The position numbers and the translations under genes are program-made. DNA of 64,000 nt from Zooshikella sp050749885 (GTDB lineage: Bacteria > Pseudomonadota > Gammaproteobacteria > Pseudomonadales > Zooshikellaceae). Location of the stretch: the NCBI RefSeq assembly GCF_050749885.1, contig NZ_JBOIUB010000013.1, positions 62,001 through 126,000 on the forward strand, written 5' to 3'. The notes beneath the pieces are model-generated. The model was not told the DNA's origin, did not search any database, and worked only from the letters and a program-made list of their open reading frames with translations. Each line of letters opens with the position of its first letter. Positions within the stretch are counted from its first letter, which is position 1. This document shows positions 17,979 to 25,375 of the stretch, piece after piece.

Positions 17979-18743
17979 ATGAAACGTCGAGTAGTTTTTA
18001 ATCAGAAAGGAGGTGTTGGAAAGTCCACAATAGCGTGTAATCTCGCTGCTATCGCTGCCAGCCAGGGTAAGCGAACGCTACTTATCGATCTTGATGGGCA
18101 GCGTAACTCCTCTCTTTATCTGCTTGGGAAAAACTATAGTACATCTCTTCCTACTATAGCTGATTTCTTTCAGGAAAGTCTGACATTTCGTTTAACCGGA
18201 GCCAATCTTCGTTCTTATATTGCGACAACCCAATATGCAGATCTTTCATTATTACCCTCGTCTCCTCAATTGAATGAGTTGCAGCATAAACTGGAAACCC
18301 GCCATAAGATATATAAGTTACGCGAAGCACTTGATCGTGTTGAACACTTATTTGATGAAGTCTATATAGATACGCCACCCGCGTTTAATTTTTATAGTTT
18401 ATCGGCATTGATAGCGGCAGATAATTGCCTGGTACCCTTTGATTGTGATGATTTTTCTCGTCGAGCGCTCTATGACTTAATTGCGAATATCAATGAAACG
18501 CGTGTTGATCATAATTCTGCACTAAGTATTGAAGGTATTGTGGTTAATCAGTTTCAACCTCGAGCAAAATTACCTCAGGAAATGGTTAATCAGTTATTAG
18601 ATGAAGATATGCCAATATTATCGCCTTATATTTCCTCTTCAATAAAAATCAGAGAGTCGCATGAGCAAGCAATACCGCTAATACATTTTGAACCTAAACA
18701 CAAAGTGACTATTGAGTTTTGCGGGCTTTATGCAGGTTTATAA
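17979..18743 (+). CDS. Orphan ParA-family ATPase
   Basis: A 254-residue P-loop ATPase of the ParA/MinD family. The deviant Walker A is QKGGVGKST (Lys10 is the signature lysine, Lys15 the catalytic one). DLDGQRNSS follows; the usual DxDPQ has Gly for Pro. The Walker B-like VYIDTPPAF and VNQF segments are present. No parB gene or parS-like cluster is visible nearby, so it is not a standard partition pair. Related orphan ParA proteins in Pseudomonas lie in a similar neighbourhood. The role may be positioning of a protein cargo; this is inference. The start has only a moderate ribosome binding site. Confidence 0.85.
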   Translation: MKRRVVFNQKGGVGKSTIACNLAAIAASQGKRTLLIDLDGQRNSSLYLLGKNYSTSLPTIADFFQESLTFRLTGANLRSYIATTQYADLSLLPSSPQLNELQHKLETRHKIYKLREALDRVEHLFDEVYIDTPPAFNFYSLSALIAADNCLVPFDCDDFSRRALYDLIANINETRVDHNSALSIEGIVVNQFQPRAKLPQEMVNQLLDEDMPILSPYISSSIKIRESHEQAIPLIHFEPKHKVTIEFCGLYAGL

Positions 18744-19051
18744 TTGTCGATATTTATGGAACTAAAATACTAAGGAATTACTTTACTATTTTAACGTGTA
18801 TTAACCAGCATGATCCAATAACTGTGCATTAAGTGGACAACTCATTAACGCTCTATACCTTCTTTCTGGCTGATGGGGTATGATGCGGTCAACCCTTAAA
18901 TTGGTTGCCTGCCAATAGGAGTGGAAGGTTGGCACTTATCGGCCCAAATGGCCATAGGCGAACTTTCTAAGGCTAGGGGGCTCAAAACTGCAGTATCCTT
19001 TTGGGTGCGTAGTGCTAAGGACATAATTCAACCAACTTATATGAGAAGATC
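18744..19051 (+). promoter_or_regulatory. Possible structured 5' leader of the FKBP gene
   Basis: A 308 bp intergenic region. Its second half is GC-richer than the surroundings and carries three consecutive short stem-loops: CAACC/GGTTG (18890-18894 with 18903-18907), TGCCAA/TTGGCA (18910-18915 with 18929-18934, loop containing GGAGTGGAAGG) and GGCC/GGCC (18941-18944 with 18950-18953). A TATGAT hexamer at 18879-18884 could be the -10 box of a promoter that starts this transcript. The GGA-containing loop resembles CsrA/RsmA sites. This may be a structured leader or a small RNA; I do not recognise a known family. Confidence 0.3.
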
Positions 19052-19810
19052 ATGAAATTAAAAGTATTAACAGCCGGTTTGGTGTTGGCAACAGCTTCAC
19101 AGGTATTTGCAGAACCTGTTAAATTAACCAACGACAAGCAGAAACTCAGCTATAGTCTGGGCGTTATGTTTTCACAACGGCTGAAAGCAGACTTTAAATA
19201 TGATGACCTGGACTTAAATGTCATGTCTGCTGCAATGGCAAATGTGTTGAAAGATGAAAAAACTGCGCTGGATGAGCAAGAAATGATCAAAATCATTCAA
19301 AAAGCTCAACGTGAAAGCTATGAACGTGCTCAAAAGCGTATGGAAAAAGAAGCAAAAGAAAACTTAGCGAAAGAAAAAGCATTTTTAGACAAAAATGCTA
19401 AGGCTGATGGAGTTGTCAAAACTGACTCAGGATTACAGTATAAGGTAATCACTAAAGGTGAAGGTGAAAAGCCAAAGGCTGATAGTACGGTTGTTGTTCA
19501 CTATGAAGGCCGTACCTTAGATGGAAATATTTTTGATAGCTCATATAAGCGAGGTGAGCCAGCGACATTTGGTGTGAATCAAGTTATTCCTGGTTGGACT
19601 GAAGCACTACAGTTAATGCCTCAAGGTTCTGTTTGGGAGCTTTATATTCCTTCTGAGTTAGCTTATGGACCAGGCGGTATCCCTAATAAGATTAGCCCAA
19701 ACTCCACGCTTATCTTTAAAGTTGAGCTGAAAGAAATCAAAAAGCCTGAGAAAGTCGAAAAGAAAGCTGAAAAGAAAGCTGAAAAGAAAGAAGAACCTAA
19801 AAAAGGTTAA
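19052..19810 (+). CDS. Mip/FkpA-like FKBP-type peptidyl-prolyl isomerase
   Basis: A 252-residue periplasmic or outer-membrane-associated prolyl isomerase. The signal peptide ends at SQVFA. Residues about 25-125 form the helical dimerisation domain of FkpA/Mip proteins (KLSYSLGVMFSQRLK, then a long helix rich in Lys/Glu). Residues about 130-230 are the FKBP domain (VVVHYEGRTLDGNIFDSSYKRGEPATFGVNQVIPGWTEALQLMPQGSVWELYIPSELAYG). The tail repeats KKAE several times, encoded by near-identical 15 bp units. It acts as a chaperone and proline isomerase for envelope proteins. The equivalent region in Pseudomonas also has an FKBP gene near algP and algQ. Confidence 0.92.
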   Translation: MKLKVLTAGLVLATASQVFAEPVKLTNDKQKLSYSLGVMFSQRLKADFKYDDLDLNVMSAAMANVLKDEKTALDEQEMIKIIQKAQRESYERAQKRMEKEAKENLAKEKAFLDKNAKADGVVKTDSGLQYKVITKGEGEKPKADSTVVVHYEGRTLDGNIFDSSYKRGEPATFGVNQVIPGWTEALQLMPQGSVWELYIPSELAYGPGGIPNKISPNSTLIFKVELKEIKKPEKVEKKAEKKAEKKEEPKKG

Positions 19811-19820
19811 TGGGTGATAA

Positions 19821-19842
19821 ATCACGTGCAATTGAGCGTGAT
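19821..19842. terminator. Hairpin after the FKBP gene
   Basis: ATCACG (19821-19826) pairs with CGTGAT (19837-19842), ten bases after the FKBP stop and followed by a pyrimidine-rich run; a probable terminator for the plus-strand gene. Confidence 0.45.
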
Positions 19843-19868
19843 ACTTCCTTTTGATATTAGGTTCATAC

Positions 19869-19909
19869 TAGTAGTTGGCGGTGAGAGAATGTCGTCATCG
19901 CCACTACTA
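19869..19909. terminator. Hairpin between convergent FKBP and WD40 genes
   Basis: TAGTAGTTGGCG (19869-19880) pairs with CGCCACTACTA (19899-19909) with a single bulged T. Its position between two convergent stops suggests a bidirectional terminator. Confidence 0.5.
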
Positions 19910-19948
19910 AACGCTTAGGATCACCATATAAAGTGGATTTCTTTGCGA

Positions 19949-20923
19949 TTAGCGTAAGGCATACATCAGGCCGTTAGAGCCAAGCGCGTAAAACTGATCT
20001 TGACCAAATGCTAACGCTTGAATAGCAACGCCTGTAGGTTTCCACGCTTGTCTTCTACTCACTTGCCACTGTTTAATCACTTTTTTTTGTTTTAAATCAT
20101 GCAGTTTTATTTCACGGTTGGTGGTGCCTGTTAATAAAAGTTGTTCGTTATCAGAAAATATTGCACTGGCGAGAGTAGGGCCGCGCCCCATCCACTCAGC
20201 ATGGGGATTAACATCGTACACTAGCTCCCCCGTTTTAGTATCGCGTACTTGGGCAATACTATTTGCCGCTGCCATAAATGCAAAACGATGGTTTGCTGAT
20301 AAAGACACTGAAACAACTTTATTTCCCATATCCCAATTATGAATAAGCTTTCCTGTTGTGGTGTCCCATAATTTAGCGGTGTAGTCGTCTGATCCTGATA
20401 ACACCATCATGTTGTCATCTGATATTGCAACTGCATTAACGCTATCTGCGTGAAGGTAAGTGCGTTCAACCCCTCCGCTTTTAATATTAAATAAAATAGC
20501 GCGATTATCTAGCAAACCTAATAGCGCAATATTTCCTGCATTTGATAATGCAACACTGGAGATATCTCCTGGTGCACGCCAGAATGCTTGAGGCTCACCT
20601 GTTACAGTTGACCAGAGCACAAGAGATTGTAAGTTATCTGCAGTAACGGCTAATTCATTATTTCCGGAAAAGGCGGCAGCAACGATAAAGCTGAAAACAC
20701 CTTCTTGATGATTCCAGTTAAATCGGCGCTCATAGGCTGGGAATTGCCAAAGGCTACCACCGTGGTTGATGGAGCCAATCATGGCGAGTTTACCATTATG
20801 TGACAGTGCGCTGGTGTAATTACCCACTACGGCTAACTCCCAAAATTTTTCTTCTTTTTGGCTACAGCCGGCCACTAAGAAGATAAAAAAAGTCATAATG
20901 AGTAGTTTGGGAAAGGTGTACAT
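19949..20923 (-). CDS. WD40-repeat lipoprotein
   Basis: A 324-residue predicted lipoprotein: the signal peptide ends in the lipobox LVAGC (Cys20). The mature part is made of WD40-type repeats, clearest around SGSDDYTAKLWDTTTGKLIHNWD (about 175-198), with further blades ending in LVLWS, AQVRD and IKLHD. It is probably a seven-bladed beta-propeller anchored in the envelope. Function is unknown; such propellers scaffold protein complexes. It sits between the FKBP gene (convergent) and the metal-transporter operon on the same strand. Confidence 0.8.
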   Translation of the reverse strand: MYTFPKLLIMTFFIFLVAGCSQKEEKFWELAVVGNYTSALSHNGKLAMIGSINHGGSLWQFPAYERRFNWNHQEGVFSFIVAAAFSGNNELAVTADNLQSLVLWSTVTGEPQAFWRAPGDISSVALSNAGNIALLGLLDNRAILFNIKSGGVERTYLHADSVNAVAISDDNMMVLSGSDDYTAKLWDTTTGKLIHNWDMGNKVVSVSLSANHRFAFMAAANSIAQVRDTKTGELVYDVNPHAEWMGRGPTLASAIFSDNEQLLLTGTTNREIKLHDLKQKKVIKQWQVSRRQAWKPTGVAIQALAFGQDQFYALGSNGLMYALR

Positions 20924-21037
20924 AATGATTAAACAGACGTTAGCTAAGCCGTAAGAATTTGTGCGTTATAGAGAAAGTTACTCTCTCACTAAGGATATAA
21001 ATACAGGTTAGCAGCTTTTATCTTGGAGATTGGAGAT

Positions 21038-21078
21038 GACTGAAGCTATCTTGTTTGTGGCATGATATAGCTTCAGTC
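21038..21078. terminator. Strong hairpin downstream of the SO_0444-type exporter gene
   Basis: GACTGAAGCTAT (21038-21049) and ATAGCTTCAGTC (21067-21078) form a perfect 12 bp stem. It lies 40 bp after the stop of the minus-strand metal exporter gene. A long U-tract is absent, so termination is likely but not certain. Confidence 0.5.
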
Positions 21079-21117
21079 GCAGGATAAAGGTTGGTAATGA
21101 GTTTTTCTTTACAGAGA

Positions 21118-22131
21118 CTAGACAGGTAGCAGTTGTCGTCTTAAAGGTTTGATGGCCAGTAACACTAAAAGAATACTGCACATGGTATTGAACCAAATAG
21201 GAAATAAAGCATGTTCTGGCTGTATTTGTGCGGTAATGTCAATTTGGAGCTGACCAACAATTAAATCGGTCATTAATCCAAAACTAATACACCCTAGGCT
21301 AATTGCGATAATGTAGCCTAAAAAAGCACGATGACCTAATTCTTTACGAATAATTCCAAGGGTGCCTAGATTGGTCGCTGGCCCTGCTAATAAAAATACC
21401 AGTACAGTTCCAGGGGAAATTCCAGCAAGCAGTAATGCTGCAGCAAGAGGCGTTGAAGCGGTAGCGCAAATATACATAGGTATACCTGCAATCAACATAA
21501 AGAACATGGCAAACACCCCATGTCCCCAGTCACTGAGTGCGGAGGATGGTAAGAATGTCATCACTAAGCCCGCAACAATTAGGCCTATAAGCAGCCAACC
21601 TAGCATATCATCGTACAGTTGAGTAATGGCATAGCGTATACCCTCCCATGTGGTTGTTTTTGTTTGGGGTTTACTATGTCCTTTACAACATCCACCAGAG
21701 GGCGAATGAGTCACTGGCTGAGTCTCTTTTTCAGTGAGTTTTTCACCTAAGAGACCTGTCAATAGCGCTAAAAAAATACCGTAGATTGGACGAATGATGG
21801 CCATAAAAGGGCCTAACATCCCATAACTTAAGGTAATAGAATCTACGCCATTTTCAGGAGTAGAAACTAAAAATGATAAAGTTGCGCCTTTGGAGGCTCC
21901 TTTTCGGCGTAGTTCCATCGCAACGGGTACAACACCGCAAGAGCACAAAGGTAAGGGCGCGCCAATAATAGCGGCACGTATAATAGCGGTTAGACCAGGC
22001 TTACCAAGCCAGCGTTGTAAATGTTGCTGAGGTAGCCAGGTTTTCATTAGTCCGGCAAGTACCAGGCCAAGGAGTAGCCAGGGGGATGCAGCATTGGTGA
22101 GCGTAATAATATTTTCTATAAATGCTGTCAT
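21118..22131 (-). CDS. SO_0444-type Cu/Zn efflux permease
   Basis: A 337-residue inner-membrane permease (DUF318/ArsP-like superfamily) with about eight to nine hydrophobic segments. The N-terminal half has IIGAPLPLCSCGVVPVAMELRRKGASKGATLSFLVSTPENGVDSI, diagnostic of this family, and the second half has IPMYICATASTPLAAALLLAGISPGTVLVFLLAGPATN. The cysteine pairs (CSC and GCC with KGH in the cytoplasmic loop) are plausible metal ligands. The family exports Cu/Zn or related metals. The start overlaps the merR stop by 4 bases, so the two form a regulator-transporter operon expressed from the MerR-type promoter upstream. Confidence 0.85.
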   Translation of the reverse strand: MTAFIENIITLTNAASPWLLLGLVLAGLMKTWLPQQHLQRWLGKPGLTAIIRAAIIGAPLPLCSCGVVPVAMELRRKGASKGATLSFLVSTPENGVDSITLSYGMLGPFMAIIRPIYGIFLALLTGLLGEKLTEKETQPVTHSPSGGCCKGHSKPQTKTTTWEGIRYAITQLYDDMLGWLLIGLIVAGLVMTFLPSSALSDWGHGVFAMFFMLIAGIPMYICATASTPLAAALLLAGISPGTVLVFLLAGPATNLGTLGIIRKELGHRAFLGYIIAISLGCISFGLMTDLIVGQLQIDITAQIQPEHALFPIWFNTMCSILLVLLAIKPLRRQLLPV

Positions 22132-22550
22132 GACTGTAAATCCTTGGGTAGTGAGTTAGGTGCGTTGAGTATGGGACATGCTGACTCCTGGTGTGTTTTT
22201 GAGCAGCTCTTTAGTAGTGTTAATAAGTCATGGCGGACACGGAGCATATCTTTGATTCGGTGTTCGATATCTACCAATTTTTCTTCTGCTAACTGGTGAA
22301 TTTGTTGGTGATTTTTTTCAGGTGCAGATTTAAGTAAAAGGAGTTCCCTAATTTCTTTGAGAGAAAAACCCAAACGCTTTAATCGTAAAATAAAGCTTAA
22401 ACGGTCAATATCTGTGGTTTTGTAAAAGCGGTAGCCTGAATCCGTTCGCTGAGGCTTTGGCATTAACCCCTGTTTTTCGTAATACCGGATAGCCTCTACA
22501 GTCAGCCCGCATTCTTTAGCAAGTGTGCCAATACTAAGACTTGTTTCCAT
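22128..22550 (-). CDS. MerR-family metal-responsive regulator
   Basis: About 140 residues (METSLSIGTLAKECGLTVEAIRYYEKQGLMPKP). It has the MerR winged-helix domain, a dimerisation helix, and a C-terminal region with cysteines (LKSCSKTH and SACPIL) that could bind metal, in the style of ZntR/CadR/CueR proteins. The ATG at 22550 has GAGG six bases upstream. The frame extends further upstream, but the extension runs through the promoter/operator and is not coding. It probably activates its own operon with the downstream permease in response to a metal ion; which ion cannot be read with certainty. Confidence 0.88.
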   Translation of the reverse strand: METSLSIGTLAKECGLTVEAIRYYEKQGLMPKPQRTDSGYRFYKTTDIDRLSFILRLKRLGFSLKEIRELLLLKSAPEKNHQQIHQLAEEKLVDIEHRIKDMLRVRHDLLTLLKSCSKTHQESACPILNAPNSLPKDLQS

Positions 22551-22569
22551 AAATTGCCTCCACGCCCTA

Positions 22570-22601
22570 AGCATAGAGCCTGAAGTATGCTTCAGAGTCA
22601 A
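22570..22601 (-). promoter_or_regulatory. MerR-type promoter and operator
   Basis: On the minus strand a -35 TTGACT (22596-22601) and a -10 TATGCT (22570-22575) are separated by 20 bp, the over-long spacing typical of MerR-regulated promoters. Between them is a perfect dyad CTGAAG-N4-CTTCAG (22580-22595). The merR ATG follows after a short leader with GAGG. Confidence 0.85.
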
Positions 22602-22633
22602 GACTAAGAAAATTTCAGCATGAGTATAAGTAG

Positions 22634-22652
22634 AAGGGCTCGCATGGCCCTT
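22634..22652 (-). terminator. Terminator of rsd
   Basis: AAGGGC (22634-22639) pairs with GCCCTT (22647-22652). On the minus strand it is followed by a T-rich run and lies about 75 bp after the rsd stop. Confidence 0.5.
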
Positions 22653-22725
22653 GGGGAAAGGGAATACGGAGCTTTAAAAATTAAAACCCCGCTATCCGAA
22701 GCATAAGCATGACAAGCGATAAAGG

Positions 22726-23208
22726 TTATTCAGAGAGTAGCTCTTTATGTGCATTATGAAGAACCTCGATTAACTGATCCTCATAAGTAAATCGTTCTTC
22801 CATAGCTTGACCAAGCTGAGAAAGGTCTTCACGTACTTTGTCTTGCATGGATTCACAGCTAGCCTGACTGTCGTACTTATCATTAAAGTGCAGGCATACC
22901 TCTGTTGTTTTTTGAATAAGTGGATAGAGTTGTTTGGCGACTTCAATACCACCATCATCAAACTCTTTTCCTTCTCTTAGCAGCTGCTCATAGACTTCAA
23001 AGTGTCCAGCAGAGACATAGTCCATCATTAGTTGGCAAAGTGATTGGAGTTCATCGTACTTAACGTGCTTCTTCTTATCCTTGTTACCATTAAGACCATT
23101 GATATCACAATATAAAACGATGAGTTCCTGTCGTTCATTTAACCATCGGTCAATGATTTCAGACACTCCACCCCAGCGCTCTTTAGCGTTATGACAACCT
23201 TCAAGCAT
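22726..23208 (-). CDS. rsd: Rsd/AlgQ anti-sigma-70 factor
   Basis: A 160-residue protein matching the Rsd/AlgQ family end to end: MLEGCHNAKERWGGVSEIIDRWLNERQELIVLYCDINGL, then LMMDYVSAGHFEVYEQLL and a C-terminal LGQAMEERFTYEDQLI. The family binds domain 4 of sigma-70 and shifts RNA polymerase towards alternative sigma factors in stationary phase; in Pseudomonas, AlgQ influences alginate and virulence genes. The ATG follows AGGGGAAAATGA. Its proximity to algP-like, FKBP and dsbB genes matches the Pseudomonas neighbourhood. Confidence 0.9.
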   Translation of the reverse strand: MLEGCHNAKERWGGVSEIIDRWLNERQELIVLYCDINGLNGNKDKKKHVKYDELQSLCQLMMDYVSAGHFEVYEQLLREGKEFDDGGIEVAKQLYPLIQKTTEVCLHFNDKYDSQASCESMQDKVREDLSQLGQAMEERFTYEDQLIEVLHNAHKELLSE

Positions 23209-23917
23209 TCATTTTCCCCTTATACATACCATTCACTTTTTTTTAAGTTTTACACCCTTCGCGAATGCTATTTAGCGTGTGCGATGATGCTATGTTACTA
23301 CATACTTATTTACATATGTGATGAAGTTTGTTTTTTATCGGTAGATTAGGCCAGAGGCGGGAAAGCAGCAAGTGCAATAATTATTTAAAGCAATAGTCAT
23401 GCGCTTGCTTGTATCAGAAGAGGATAAGGTTCTATCTACTTATTACATTTTGTCGCTTTATGATTGAGTATTACTAATAATAAGACAGTATTGTAAGTGA
23501 TAATGATTGATGCGATGGCAAAAAAACAGTGATAAGGCTTGGCTTACACAGAAAAAAATGAAATGCACTATAGGCAGGAGTAATAGGTTTTGGAGTGCGA
23601 TTAAGCAGATTATGTCTGGCTAAGGGCTATGATTATTCAAGAAAAAATACGTTTTTTGTTGGTTGTAACGCGCTAACTTTCCCCTCCTGTGAAGGATAGT
23701 GAGTAGTTTGGTACTTAAGGGAACATCTAAAAATATTCTTTTTCACAGCAGTTATATTAGTAGATAACATTGTTTTTCTTTTTTCATTTTGCTGTGATGT
23801 ACCGTCATGAATAGCCTTTCATGTTTTAATAAATGACGATTGTTTAGTGATGCCCTTAAGTTTGGAAATGGTCATTAATCGCTATATATTGATGAACACA
23901 CAGTACCTTAAGTGTAC
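23209..23917. other. Long AT-rich intergenic region, rsd to dsbB
   Basis: This 709 bp region has no supported gene. Its only distinct structure is a palindrome-ended element at 23714-23860, listed separately. Confidence 0.45.
23714..23860. repeat. MITE-like element with terminal inverted repeats
   Basis: The left end CTTAAGGG followed by AACATCTAAA (23714-23731) mirrors the right end TTTAGTGATG followed by CCCTTAAG (23843-23860). The outer 8 bp are perfectly inverted and the next 10 are similar. The element is about 147 bp with no coding capacity. No clear target-site duplication is seen. Confidence 0.45.
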
Positions 23918-24427
23918 TTAGGTAAACATACGTTTAGGACGTTGACGGAATAGTTCAATCATAGCGAAGCAAAAGAAACCAATAAATGCAACCAGTGACC
24001 AGCCAGGAATACTCAAGCCAAGAAATGTCCACTGAACTTCTGCACAGTCCCCAGTCCCTGTAAACATAACAGTTAACAGCTCTTGCCATGGCAACATATC
24101 GATTAACACATCGAGTGGTGGGGCACATTCTGGTACTTGATCAGGAGGTAAGCTTTGTAGCCATACTTGTCGGCTAGCGATACCAATTCCGGTACCTGCA
24201 ATTAAAGCAGAGAGTCCAGCATAAATTCGGTAGCCTGTATTACCAGGGTTATGAATGCTGGCTAATAAACAGACCACGCCAAGGGTGATGAAAATAATAC
24301 GTTGAACGATACATAGAGGACAAGGCTCAAGCCCCAAGCCATGCTGAAAAAACAAGGCTCCCCCAATAAGGCCTGCACAGGTCAGAAACGCTAAAAAGAA
24401 TAAAGGGCGAGATTGTGGTAAGCCCAT
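23918..24427 (-). CDS. dsbB: DsbB-family disulfide bond formation protein
   Basis: A 169-residue inner-membrane protein with four transmembrane segments. The first periplasmic loop has the redox pair CPLC (Cys36, Cys39) in GLEPCPLCIVQR; the second loop has Cys101 (VPECAPP) and Cys128 (TGDCAEVQW). This is the complete DsbB set for reoxidising DsbA and passing electrons to quinones. I place the start at the ATG at 24427, which has AGGAG seven bases upstream, rather than the TTG ten codons earlier. Pseudomonas has a dsbB-like gene (dsbH) beside algQ, as here. Confidence 0.92.
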   Translation of the reverse strand: MGLPQSRPLFFLAFLTCAGLIGGALFFQHGLGLEPCPLCIVQRIIFITLGVVCLLASIHNPGNTGYRIYAGLSALIAGTGIGIASRQVWLQSLPPDQVPECAPPLDVLIDMLPWQELLTVMFTGTGDCAEVQWTFLGLSIPGWSLVAFIGFFCFAMIELFRQRPKRMFT

Positions 24428-24882
24428 GAATAGTCTCCTGCCGAGAAAGTTAGTCAATAATCATTTACATAATATTGAATACAGTAAGTCAGTTGTTCCA
24501 ACAAATATACCTGTAACGATCGATATACTACAAACGATTGACTAAGGTCATAATGGATTTATGCATGAAAAATAACACCAAGGACACATTTGTGTGAACA
24601 TTCTTTTTTTAGTCTATTAGCTGCTAAAATTGTTCAATGGTGGAACTTTATTCTTCATTCCAAAAGGCTTATACATATATTGCAACCTGTAGCTTCCTAG
24701 CATTTTTTCAAACAGACAATCAGAAGTTATTCTCAAAAATGCCTGTGTTATTGGTAATGTTTATTCTTGTCAATTTGTATTTTGGGTATAAATTGGCCTG
24801 TTTAAAGGCATTTTATCACTTACTTCGCAATATCGTAATGGATAGTGCAGGGAGGTCAGATGATCGATGAAGAGGAATGCAT
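24428..24882. other. Divergent intergenic region, dsbB to fliL-like
   Basis: This 455 bp region is between divergent genes. A 77-codon open frame (24637-24870) has no family resemblance I recognise and no ribosome binding site, so I treat the region as non-coding. Confidence 0.35.
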
Positions 24883-25308
24883 ATGAGACAAGGAATTGCT
24901 TATCGGTTTAGGTATTTGGCTTTTATCACTTTTATTATGGGTCAATGTTTCAATACACTTTTGTATGCAGAAGAAGAAGTACCTCAAGTGAGTTACCTTG
25001 ATGTCAGTCCTCCCATCATCGTTAATCTCTCAAGTAAAACAAAACGCATGCAGTATCTAAAAGCAGATATTGCTTTCAAAATTACTGGAGAAGTGGCTAA
25101 GGCTAAAGTCAATAAACATATTGATGCAGTACGTGATTTGTTAGTACTGTTGCTCAGTGAACAAAAAATAGATGATGTTGATACGGTTGCCGGAAAAGAA
25201 AAACTACGTAAAGTTGCTTTACAACATGTACAGGCTTTTTTCAAAGAGGAAGTTGGTGAGCCTTTAGTTGAAGATTTGCTATTTAAAAATATAGTGGTTC
25301 AGCGCTAG
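24883..25308 (+). CDS. FliL-like secreted protein
   Basis: About 141 residues, with a signal peptide ending near LLYA and a FliL-type domain: SYLDVSPPIIVNLSSKTKRMQYLKADIAFKI, followed by a helical pair ending in FFKEEVGEPLVEDLLFKNIVVQ. FliL proteins surround the flagellar stator at the inner membrane. This copy is not in a flagellar operon; Pseudomonas carries a similar stand-alone FliL-like protein. A cleavable signal instead of a membrane anchor would make it periplasmic. The second in-frame ATG (24883) is preferred because AGAGGA lies six bases upstream; the first ATG directly abuts it. Confidence 0.78.
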   Translation: MRQGIAYRFRYLAFITFIMGQCFNTLLYAEEEVPQVSYLDVSPPIIVNLSSKTKRMQYLKADIAFKITGEVAKAKVNKHIDAVRDLLVLLLSEQKIDDVDTVAGKEKLRKVALQHVQAFFKEEVGEPLVEDLLFKNIVVQR

Positions 25309-25322
25309 ACCATAGATGTTTG

Positions 25323-25362
25323 GGTTGCAAGTATACATCTTTAGGAGGATATATACCTGCAA
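25323..25362. terminator. Bidirectional terminator, fliL-like / gshA
   Basis: GTTGCAAGTATA (25323-25334) pairs with TATACCTGCAAC (25351-25362), a 12 bp stem with one G-U pair, between the convergent stops. Confidence 0.55.
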
Positions 25363-25375
25363 CGTATGGAATTAC

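Noticed and set aside
22551..22601. N-terminal extension of the MerR protein from a TTG codon
   Set aside because: The extension overlaps the -35/-10 boxes and operator; the ATG at 22550 has a proper ribosome binding site.
24637..24870. A 77-codon hydrophobic open frame upstream of the fliL-like gene
   Set aside because: No ribosome binding site, no recognised family, AT-rich composition like the surrounding intergenic DNA.
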